From contig CAZOKO010000058.1 of the NCBI GenBank assembly GCA_964580455.1, positions 1 to 17,429 of the forward strand: a stretch of 17,429 nucleotides of DNA, read 5' to 3'. The notes under the pieces are model-generated. The model was given only the letters and a program-made list of their open reading frames with translations, was not told the origin of the DNA and ran no database searches. Below are positions 1 to 6,485 of this stretch, piece after piece (position 1 is the first letter of the stretch; the number at the start of each line of letters is the position of its first letter). The DNA is from CAZOKO01 sp964580455. Lineage in GTDB: Bacteria; Desulfobacterota; WTBG01. A program made the translations under genes and the position numbers.

Positions 1-1
1 T

Positions 2-2086
2 AATGAGGTAAAATGTGATGAGAATTTTAGTGATGTTTTTGATCCTCAAAAAGCTATCAGAATTGTTTATGAAACCCCCCACGGCTGTGATGAGATCTCC
101 GGCACCATTACCCTAAAAGCTTCTGTTCAGGGAGAAGGAGCACCAACACCGGCAGCTATGAGATATGAATTGAGAACTTCACAAGATGGTGCACCGCTTG
201 TATTCACCAGCAATAGCCCTACCTATGAAGTAAGCTTTGATACGACTCAAATTAGAGATGGATTGGTCTTTTATACAGTAATCCCATTAGATGGGAATGG
301 AGATGAGATAGATATAAAGGCTTCTCCTTATTTCGCTCCAGGTATTATCCCACCCTTTCGGAATTTTATGGTAAACAATCATAACCATGATCTCTCAAAA
401 CCTTTAATTGTTCTTGGGTCTGTTTTAGAATTCGATTTGGGAGAATTAACTGGTACATGGACTGCTGAGCAATTAAAACCCCAACTATTTCTTGCCCTAA
501 ATTTCATGTCTCATCTTAGGGAATTGGGCTTTTTCCCCGATTCTCTTTTTATTGATACGAAAACAATCGTACTTGATCCTTCTGATCCCTTAGCCTATCC
601 TGATAATCCCCCTTCAGATCCCGTTGATATGATGGGTGATCCTGTGGAAGGAACACCTATTTGGCACGAGGGAGATCCTTCTTATTACGAAGTACTCGTT
701 CCAAATGGGATCCTTGATATCTATGAAGAGACAGCTTTCGGGGAAGTAGTAGAGCATGAGAAACATGGGTTTGTCAAATCATACTCTGAGGTGGTAGATT
801 TCTATGGTGAAACAATAGAGAGACTTACTTACGACTACAATCTTTACTGGAATTATTACAATATGCTTGAATTTGAAGAACCTGTTAGGTGGGAAGAACC
901 TAAAAATCTTTTAAAAGAGGAAATACAGGATGAGGTGTCTAAAGGTGCAACCTCTGTTTGGATTTATGACTTTTACTATAAAGCAAACGACTTTGAGATG
1001 TCAGCTGGGGCTTGGCCACATTTTCAGAAATCAATTGATGAAGTCAATGAAGAGATTGGAGACTCAATTTATCTTGGGGCTATACAAACGAATAATCTCC
1101 AGCTTATGGACTATGATAGCTACTTTAGAGCTGTATACCTTGGTGTAAGGGGATTGGTTAAAACATCTGTTATACCTGTTGACAAGAAAGTTGGTATAAT
1201 CATAGCAGGGCATGGAAGTGGTACTACCAATAGGCTCTATGACGTTTCCAACGTCATTAATAATCCTATAGCCAAAGAACGAATGGAAGATTATTTCTCC
1301 ACTCGGATGGAAGGTATCCATTCTGAAGATACGCCTTATGTGGTGTGCTATTCAGAATACGCTAATAGCCCAGATGATGGGAGAAGGGGTGTTGGTGAGC
1401 AGGTATCGGACTGGGTAAATGAAGGATATGATTACATCCTTGTCTTCCCATGGGAATGGGATTGGGCATCGATGGATATCTGGGTACATTTAAGGGAAGG
1501 TGCAGTAGAAATCACCGATCCAGGGAATGAAGGTATTTATATTCGGGATGAACGTGGTAGAAGTGAGATAATACTTAATAATACGCACCTAATAATAGGA
1601 GAATCGATTTTTGAACAGAGAGCTTATAACCCAGCTCCCTATCATTATCTGAGATCTGCAACTGCTCAACTTCTTGAAGATAGATTAATAGAGCTAACCA
1701 ACGCCCCAAGACAAAAGACTCTCTCCGGTAAAATCGCAGTAGAAGGTGAAGGCATTAATCTTTCTTTAGATTTCTCTGATTCCTTATTGACTCAAAGGGG
1801 TAAAATTACCTTGCAAAATTCAGGCGTTAGGGCAGAGGGGATTACCCTAGATATTTTTGTAACAGGTATTGTAATAGGTGTGCTTGATAAAGAGGACATG
1901 GCAAATTATATTTTTGCCCTCCTGGCTGAAAATGCAATAGATGTTGAAAGTGTGGAAGTTGAATGGGGAAGTATAGTTTTACTACAAGTGGGGCCAGATT
2001 ACCTTCTTGGATTCATAAACACCCAAGCCTCGGGTCAGATTGCTGGGCAGGATATCAAATTAAAATTCTCAGTAGGAGTACAATAG
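2..2086 (+). CDS. Large exported-type protein, 5' partial: Ig-like module plus chelatase-like HGS motif
   Basis: The reading frame is open from base 2, so the true start lies outside the window; the first internal ATG is at 158 and 694 residues are visible. The first ~90 residues look like a bacterial Ig-like module, with an ITLKASV strand, a FDTTQIRDG turn and a DGNG end. An acidic, aromatic-rich middle follows. Around bases 1190-1470 the protein reads VGIIIAGHGSGTTNR, later YDYILVFPWEW. This resembles the catalytic-histidine strand and loop of class II chelatases (CbiX/CbiK/ferrochelatase fold), but that is inference from a short motif. The last ~120 residues are beta-rich, with a SGKIAVEGEGINLSLDF-type strand pattern. 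It is followed by a 316-base gap before the next gene on the same strand. Function is unknown; surface or periplasmic location is guessed from the Ig-like module because the N-terminus is missing. Confidence 0.85.
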   Translation, partial: NEVKCDENFSDVFDPQKAIRIVYETPHGCDEISGTITLKASVQGEGAPTPAAMRYELRTSQDGAPLVFTSNSPTYEVSFDTTQIRDGLVFYTVIPLDGNGDEIDIKASPYFAPGIIPPFRNFMVNNHNHDLSKPLIVLGSVLEFDLGELTGTWTAEQLKPQLFLALNFMSHLRELGFFPDSLFIDTKTIVLDPSDPLAYPDNPPSDPVDMMGDPVEGTPIWHEGDPSYYEVLVPNGILDIYEETAFGEVVEHEKHGFVKSYSEVVDFYGETIERLTYDYNLYWNYYNMLEFEEPVRWEEPKNLLKEEIQDEVSKGATSVWIYDFYYKANDFEMSAGAWPHFQKSIDEVNEEIGDSIYLGAIQTNNLQLMDYDSYFRAVYLGVRGLVKTSVIPVDKKVGIIIAGHGSGTTNRLYDVSNVINNPIAKERMEDYFSTRMEGIHSEDTPYVVCYSEYANSPDDGRRGVGEQVSDWVNEGYDYILVFPWEWDWASMDIWVHLREGAVEITDPGNEGIYIRDERGRSEIILNNTHLIIGESIFEQRAYNPAPYHYLRSATAQLLEDRLIELTNAPRQKTLSGKIAVEGEGINLSLDFSDSLLTQRGKITLQNSGVRAEGITLDIFVTGIVIGVLDKEDMANYIFALLAENAIDVESVEVEWGSIVLLQVGPDYLLGFINTQASGQIAGQDIKLKFSVGVQ

Positions 2087-2402
2087 ATAATTTTCGACAT
2101 GTCATTATTAATAACTGAAGTGACTCCTTGATTCAACTCTTTACTTCATTAGTTGATCCTAGATGTGTTCCAATTTACCGCAAAAGTTTAACATACGTTG
2201 GGTATGTCACAATAAATGCCTACCTGAAAAACACCTCAAATAATGGTCTTCACTTCTTAAATAAATTACAGTCTGAAGTTCTCAGTGCTACGCAAAAAAC
2301 TTGCGGTCATTTTTATTGACCTACAAGAGATTATTCCCTATACTTACCCCATCAAAAAGTAGGTCTTACAAATCAATTCAATAACTTTAAAAGGAGGTAT
2401 TT
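2087..2402. other. Intergenic region, 316 bases, holding a promoter and a weak hairpin
   Basis: A 63-codon ORF (2128-2319) has no recognisable protein pattern or ribosome site and is probably spurious. An imperfect inverted match, ccgcaaaagttt near 2179 and aaacttgcggt near 2298, spans most of it and could be a decayed repeat. A small hairpin of ggtca (2305-2309) with tgacc (2317-2321) overlaps the -35 box of the promoter listed separately. No terminator for the upstream gene was found. Confidence 0.5.
2316..2344 (+). promoter_or_regulatory. Sigma-70-like promoter for the cysteine-rich secreted protein
   Basis: TTGACC at 2316-2321 and TATACT at 2339-2344 are separated by exactly 17 bases. 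This is close to the TTGACA-17-TATAAT consensus. Transcription would begin near 2351, giving a ~50-base leader with the Shine-Dalgarno AAGGAGG at 2391-2397. The match is by eye only. Confidence 0.6.
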
Positions 2403-2972
2403 ATGGTTATGAGATTACAAAAAATTGGGTTAATAGGAATTGTTTTTATATTTACCACCTGCCTTGCTTTTTCCTGTATTTCTTCTGCCTTTGCTCAATG
2501 CCCCCCTGACACTTTTCTATGCACTGGTTTCCCTGATTGGTGTTGTGTAAGTGAACAATACTGCGTTGATCCAACTCCCCCGGATTGCCAACGTATTGTT
2601 GGAACTACAACTGTTAACCCTAACTGTGGTTCAGATGAATGGGATTGTGGGGATGGTACATGTTGTCCCATTTGGGCCTCTTGCTGTAAGGGGGCTTGTT
2701 GTGATCGAGAGAGAGAGATTTGTGACAATGGTCAATGCAGAGAAGTTTGTGTTTTCTACCAAACCTATGGCGAAGACTCTACAGAAGTTGAACTATTAAG
2801 AGCATTTCGTGATGAGGTGCTAAGTCATTCACCTGTAGGTCAGGAAATCATAAAGTTATATTACATGTGGAGTCCTGCAATTGTTAAGATGATGGAAGAG
2901 GATGAGACGTTTAAAGCAGATGTGGAGGAGATGATCGATGGGATATTGCCGTTGATTGGGGAAACAGAATAG
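2403..2972 (+). CDS. Secreted cysteine-rich protein with CFI-box-like C-terminal domain
   Basis: The protein has 189 residues. The start is set by a strong AAGGAGG five to six bases upstream; an ATG two codons on is possible. Residues 1-31 are a signal peptide, with a hydrophobic core and likely cleavage at AFA|QC. Residues 33-116 hold 17 cysteines, several as CC pairs (47-48, 87-88, 94-95, 99-100), suggesting a small disulfide-stabilised or metal-binding fold reminiscent of granulin or knottin spacing. Residues 116-185 are a separate helical tail: C at 116, then TYG, LLRAFRDEVL, G, KLYYMWSPAI. This follows the layout of the CFI-box C-terminal domain of many secreted proteins (usually CFIATAAYG, then LRxFRD, then YYxxSP), with the first box degenerate. 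The product at 5663-6280 has the same tail on a different head. The gene is monocistronic, with its own promoter and terminator. Exact function is unknown. Confidence 0.88.
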   Translation: MVMRLQKIGLIGIVFIFTTCLAFSCISSAFAQCPPDTFLCTGFPDWCCVSEQYCVDPTPPDCQRIVGTTTVNPNCGSDEWDCGDGTCCPIWASCCKGACCDREREICDNGQCREVCVFYQTYGEDSTEVELLRAFRDEVLSHSPVGQEIIKLYYMWSPAIVKMMEEDETFKADVEEMIDGILPLIGETE

Positions 2973-2996
2973 ATTCTCTGATTTGATAAACATTTT

Positions 2997-3034
2997 AAAA
3001 GGCAGTGCTTCGGCTCTGCCTTTTGCTTTATTTT
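2997..3034 (+). terminator. Rho-independent terminator with UUCG tetraloop
   Basis: AAAAGGCAG (2997-3005) pairs with CTGCCTTTT (3016-3024). The inside continues after a T-T mismatch as GC-TTCG-GC, a very stable cUUCGg loop. A T-rich run (TTTTGCTTTATTTTA) follows. It lies 24 bases after the stop codon of the cysteine-rich protein gene. Confidence 0.88.
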
Positions 3035-3255
3035 ATATGTCAACAATTGAGTCCAATAAGCATGGATCCAATAATCAACATAAATGACATGAAGGACACC
3101 TCACAGAAAGCCTAAGATTATCTTGAGTATGTCACAGTAAAATATCTCTGAAGGTGACTTTGACTTGTGGTAAGAAATGTTGATTTTTGAGATTCTTAAG
3201 GATATTAGTAGAAGTTAAACTTTTTCGACACATGAAATTGTAAACCTTTGTCGTG

Positions 3256-3305
3256 AGACTGTCGAAAAAGTCCAAAATGAGGGTTTTGGGGTTTTTCGAC
3301 AGTCT
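3256..3305. repeat. Perfect 14-bp inverted repeat (GTCGAAAAA type), MITE-like
   Basis: AGACTGTCGAAAAA (3256-3269) is the exact reverse complement of TTTTTCGACAGTCT (3292-3305). Inside, CCAAAA (3272-3277) pairs with TTTTGG (3284-3289), so almost the whole 50 bases fold into one hairpin. A partial copy, ACTTTTTCGAC at 3219-3229, could pair with the left arm instead. It lacks a trailing T-tract, so a repeat or small transposon end is more likely than a terminator. Confidence 0.75.
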
Positions 3306-3335
3306 TGCTATAAACCTTCAGTGTAGTAAATGAAA

Positions 3336-3372
3336 GTTAATGGCGTGAAATTAATTATTTCATGCCATTAAC
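3336..3372. repeat. 16-bp near-perfect inverted repeat
   Basis: GTTAATGGCGTGAAAT (3336-3351) and ATTTCATGCCATTAAC (3357-3372) pair over 16 bases with a single G-T wobble and a five-base loop. No T-tract follows. It lies 30 bases from the previous hairpin and is not next to an intact gene end. It may be a structured RNA fragment, a protein-binding palindrome or a repeat remnant. Confidence 0.7.
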
Positions 3373-3525
3373 GCATGTTATACATAAATTGGACTAGCAT
3401 CAGTCTTTCTAAATTCTGAAAGTAATAGTAATCAAATAAGGGGGGGATCGAGGGTTTAAGTCCAACCTAACTAATATACTATCCTTAGTTTTTAAAAGAT
3501 GAGTGTTATAAAGGAGGGTGCGAAG

Positions 3526-3552
3526 ATGTTTTTCAAAAATATAATTCAATAG
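3526..3552 (+). other. Micro-ORF of 8 codons with strong ribosome site
   Basis: AAGGAGGG at 3511-3518 is followed by ATG at 3526 and a TAG at 3550. The peptide would be MFFKNIIQ. The good initiation site with an immediate stop suggests either a leader peptide with nothing left to regulate, or the 5' stump of a lost gene. Nothing downstream on this strand is coding. Confidence 0.3.
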
Positions 3553-3660
3553 AGTTCACGAGCATCCTCTTCAAGGTCGGCAATTTCATTTAGAGTTGTA
3601 ACAAGTTATTGCCAGGCAGGGTTCGATAAAGCTCTGAAGCTTCACCATTTTTTCAATTTC

Positions 3661-4013
3661 CTACAGAACCTGTCTGATGTTCCATATTTCCTTAGCATAC
3701 TCAGAAATTGTACGGTCAGAAGAAAACTTGCCTGTGCGGGCGACGTTTTAAAATGTTTCCCACTGCCCTACCCATCAGAAATTCCATGGATAAGGGATAG
3801 ATCCTTTTAACGTTATTCTTATTATAACGCTCTTCCGTCTCCAGCATGCCGTCTATCAACCGCTCACCGATTGTCATAGCAACAGCCCTGTAAATATCAC
3901 GCCTCGTTTTTTTTCTCCCATGCCTTTCCATCAGAATATCTCAGATGGTAGCGGACTGATTCCTGAAATCTGGCTAGGCCGTTTGCTGAATTTATAGCAC
4001 TCTTTTTTCTCAT
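3661..4013 (-). pseudogene. glgP: Glycogen phosphorylase relic, internally deleted and frameshifted
   Basis: Reading from the ATG at 4013, the protein begins MRKKSAINSANGLARFQ and continues through SVRYHLRYSDGKAWEKK. An eight-A run then shifts the frame, and the match resumes as TRRDIYRAVAMTIGERL, MLETEERY and YPLSMEFLMGRAVGN. This is the N-terminal region of GT35 glycogen/maltodextrin phosphorylases (family about 800 residues). It is joined directly to ILNVARTGKFSSDRT, then ISEYAKEIWNI, the extreme C-terminus of the same family, after one more single-base slip in AAAA near 3750. A natural stop lies at 3661-3663. Some 700 residues, including the whole catalytic core and the pyridoxal-phosphate lysine, are missing, so no enzyme can be made. 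A GAGGGG ribosome site remains, and the relic starts 18 bases after the STAS gene stop on the same strand, suggesting a former STAS-glgP operon. Confidence 0.9.
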
Positions 4014-4031
4014 AACACCCCTCTTCTTGCA

Positions 4032-4370
4032 TTACTTTGACAAAGCATAAATCGCTTCTTTTTCACTGTCAAAAATATGAAATACTCTATCCATCCTGGT
4101 TAATTTAAACATCCTCATTACCAGATCCTTCAGACCACAGATAACAAGGTCTCCTTTTCCTCCCAGCATCTTAAGGGACGAAACAACAGCTCCCAGTCCG
4201 CTGCTGTCCACAAAATCAACCTCAGAAAAATTTAATACGATTAAATGGTTGCCACTGGAGATATATCGGTTCATCTTATCTTTAAAATCTGTGGCAACAT
4301 GGGCATCCAATCTCTTCTCCAGTGCCTCAATTACCAGGACATCCCCTTCTTTTCTCTCCTGTACTTCCAT
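4032..4370 (-). CDS. STAS-domain protein (anti-sigma factor antagonist family)
   Basis: The protein has 112 residues from the start preferred here (MEVQERKEGD). AAAGGAG lies eight bases upstream of that ATG, while the ATG at 4376 is only two bases from it and the open frame to 4496 does not look coding. It is a single STAS domain of normal length. It has the beta-strand pattern VLVIEALEKRLDA, then LIVLNFSEVDFVDSSGLGA, then DLVICGL, and an ending like SpoIIAA/RsbV proteins (RVFHIFDSEKEAI). The DSSGLG loop at about residues 55-60 carries the conserved serine that partner anti-sigma kinases phosphorylate. In that family the unphosphorylated form binds an anti-sigma factor. No kinase or phosphatase partner is nearby. 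The downstream glgP relic suggests it once preceded a carbon-storage gene. Confidence 0.9.
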   Translation of the reverse strand: MEVQERKEGDVLVIEALEKRLDAHVATDFKDKMNRYISSGNHLIVLNFSEVDFVDSSGLGAVVSSLKMLGGKGDLVICGLKDLVMRMFKLTRMDRVFHIFDSEKEAIYALSK

Positions 4371-4742
4371 CTGCATTACTCCTTTCCATTCATATAAGTT
4401 GCAACTTTTAGACATAATAATATTACATTTTTCTGATTCCCTGCAAACGTCAATTGCCGCTTGTCTGTTCCCCTTTATTTCTTTTAGAAGTCTCAAGCAT
4501 TTTTATTATTCTTTTTGTAATATCGACCTTTGACTGTATTACTTTAGTTTTTTTGGAATCAAGTTCACACCTGCAGAAAGGCTATGTCTTAATTATGTAT
4601 TTTTGTAGTAGCTACAGCCTTTAGGTTGATAAACATCTAGAAATTATTACATTTCCTGAGCGCAAGCTAAATCTTGAGGCTACCATTTTCAATTCTTACA
4701 CAGTCTCAGAGATGGTGATGCAACGTAGTGAATTAGGCTGGA
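4371..4742. other. Intergenic region, 372 bases, upstream of the STAS gene
   Basis: This is the likely leader and promoter region of the STAS gene and also contains the 3' flank of the secreted-protein gene ending at 4743. Bases 4371-4496 stay open in the STAS frame, but the implied residues have no ribosome site at their start and no family match. I found no convincing -35/-10 pair, terminator hairpin or repeat. Confidence 0.4.
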
Positions 4743-5522
4743 TTATTTAAGAATGTCCCGGAGGATACCGGGAATGTTCGGGGAACTTGACTCTGGAATG
4801 CGGGGAGGCAGATTAGCATTAAATTCTTTATAAAAAGCATCGTTTAAAACTTCTTTATTCCCAATATCAGCAATGAGAGGACCCATGATATCAGAGATAA
4901 TTTTATTGATGATAGGGGGAAACTCTCTTATTTTGACGGAGGTTTTTGGGGACAATACCATACGCTTTAAGGCCAACTTTTCAGCATAGTAATCATTTCC
5001 ACTTTTAGCCAGATAAAAGCTAAACAGACTATCTATATCTTCAAGTTTAAACTTGTCTATCGTAGCTCTTATGGGTGGGAGTTTATTCCCAAAAATATCT
5101 TTTCCCTTTCTTGTAATCTTCAAATCTGCTTTCATCTGGAATGATTTGATTTTACAACGCATGTCGTTCTTATCATTTAAGAGAAAGTGTTGCCCTGCCT
5201 GATCTTCCCCTGAACTCACTGGCAACAGATCATCCAGCTTCACCTTTATTTTAATATTCCTTAACTGTGCCTTCTTAAGCTTTAGATTATTAATTAACCT
5301 TCTATCTTCAGGTTTCAAATCAGGAAGCTCATCAAACACAATAGTATAATTCTCCTCCATATAGCGGGGGACATCTATGGTAATACCCTGTCTCATCAAG
5401 GAATTAAGGAGGGTAGGCATGATAGCATCTTTGGGAACTAAGGTCTTCTCTCCTTTTGAGGTTTCTGGTAAGCATATAAGGAACAAACTAATGAATAATA
5501 CTGCAGTTTTTCTTAAACTCAT
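4743..5522 (-). CDS. Secreted or periplasmic protein of unknown function
   Basis: The protein has 259 residues. GAGGAC lies five bases before the ATG. Residues 1-24 are a signal peptide (basic MSLRK, hydrophobic AVLFISLFLICL, then SKG). The mature part is lysine-rich and predicted mixed alpha/beta. It has repeated amphipathic strand-like segments (LRNIKIKVKLDDLL, IKSFQMKADLKITRKG, IRATIDKFKLEDI) and a proline-rich end (ANLPPRIPESSSPNIPG). The alternating hydrophobic pattern could suit a lipid-binding barrel or an envelope scaffold, but I recognise no family. It is divergently oriented to the CFI-box-like gene at 5663, with 140 bases between starts. Confidence 0.8.
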   Translation of the reverse strand: MSLRKTAVLFISLFLICLPETSKGEKTLVPKDAIMPTLLNSLMRQGITIDVPRYMEENYTIVFDELPDLKPEDRRLINNLKLKKAQLRNIKIKVKLDDLLPVSSGEDQAGQHFLLNDKNDMRCKIKSFQMKADLKITRKGKDIFGNKLPPIRATIDKFKLEDIDSLFSFYLAKSGNDYYAEKLALKRMVLSPKTSVKIREFPPIINKIISDIMGPLIADIGNKEVLNDAFYKEFNANLPPRIPESSSPNIPGILRDILK

Positions 5523-5662
5523 TCTTAGTCCTCAAACGTTTATTTATATGTTATTATGGGCACAGATTCCCAAACTAAAGAAATATCAAAAAATGCCGAT
5601 ATATTAAATTCAGAAAGACACTTACTTTTTTTAAACCTTTGGCAAACCGTAAAAAACAAACA

Positions 5663-6280
5663 ATGGAATACTATAATAACTTCTCTCATATAAAAAATAC
5701 AATCTTCTTACTTCTCCTTGCAATTGCATTTTCTTTCATCTCATTTAATGCCATTGCAAAAGATATTAATCTGCCTGCCACCACATCCCTGACTGCAGAA
5801 TCAAAAGACACAACGACCTCCAGTGCCAATGTTACCACCACTTCTTCACCTCTGTCAACATCAACTGCAAGTGAAGAATTAGAGTTTTGTCCTATCTCTT
5901 TTATTTCTGAAGGAGATCAACATCAGCAAAACTTACTAAAAGAATTTAGAGATGAAGTATTAGCCAACCACAAAAAAGGAATAACCTATACCAGACTTTA
6001 TTATATCCACTCCCCTGAAATCACCTTAATCTTATTATCTAATAACGATATTAGAACACACGCCAAAAATATCCTTGCGGAGCTCATACCTGTTGCTACA
6101 GCCCTCCTTAAGGAAGGGACAGCAGAAATGTCACAACAACTGATAGATGATATAGATGCCCTGCTCAATAAAATTGCGCACAAGGCAAGCTCCCAATTGA
6201 GGGAAGTAATCAGAATGGCAAAAAGCGACATTATCAAAAAAGAAATCTTTAAGGAACTTGGAATCAAAATTACTAAATAA
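5663..6280 (+). CDS. Secreted protein with CFI-box-like domain and helical tail
   Basis: The protein has 205 residues from ATG 5663; a TTG at 5639 in the same frame is possible, and neither start has a good Shine-Dalgarno. A signal peptide ends near AIA|KD (residue 32). Residues 33-72 are a Thr/Ser-rich linker. From Cys76 the protein matches the tail of the product at 2403-2972: single C, LLKEFRDEVLAN, G, TRLYYIHSPEITL, then a helical IPVATALL segment. FRDEVL, LYY and SP-x-I are kept at the same spacing. As in that protein, the usual CFIATAAYG box has decayed to CPISFISEGD. About 60 further helical residues follow. Function is unknown; the CFI-box layout is associated with exported proteins. 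Bases 6281-6485 downstream show no clear terminator. Confidence 0.82.
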   Translation: MEYYNNFSHIKNTIFLLLLAIAFSFISFNAIAKDINLPATTSLTAESKDTTTSSANVTTTSSPLSTSTASEELEFCPISFISEGDQHQQNLLKEFRDEVLANHKKGITYTRLYYIHSPEITLILLSNNDIRTHAKNILAELIPVATALLKEGTAEMSQQLIDDIDALLNKIAHKASSQLREVIRMAKSDIIKKEIFKELGIKITK

Positions 6281-6485
6281 TATTTCATACCCCCCTCCCT
6301 CCAAAATCCTGCTATCGCAATCCCTACTCCAAACATGGACTTCTGCAAAACAGCATTCTATGCTTTAAGTTCTTGGCCATAAATTGAGACCGCAATATGG
6401 GTTATGTGATATTTATGGGGGAAATTCTTTACTATTTCAAGATTTTATGATTAAAAGATTATATATTAACCGAGGAGGAACCACA

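Larger units (their letters stand above)
3035..3660. other. Long gene-poor region with hairpins and possible gene remnants
   Basis: No credible full gene is visible in these ~625 bases. It contains the two inverted repeats listed separately, a third copy of CTTTTTCGAC at 3220-3229, and an 8-codon ORF at 3526-3552 with an excellent ribosome site. On the minus strand, a short open stretch ending near 3549 reads TLNEIADLEEDARELY. It vaguely recalls the helix before the LGNGGLGR region of glycogen phosphorylase and might be another scrap of the relic at 3661-4013; this is weak. The region looks like decaying sequence rather than a regulatory locus. Confidence 0.5.

Noticed and set aside
2128..2319. 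63-codon ORF in the gap before the cysteine-rich gene
   Set aside because: No ribosome site and no protein-like pattern, and it overlaps the promoter and hairpin; likely chance.
3256..3305. Hairpin as a rho-independent terminator
   Set aside because: The T-run is part of the stem itself, no T-tract follows the right arm, and no intact gene ends nearby.
4032..4496. 154-residue version of the STAS protein
   Set aside because: The upstream extension has no family match or ribosome site; AAAGGAG correctly spaces to ATG 4370, and the STAS domain is complete from there.
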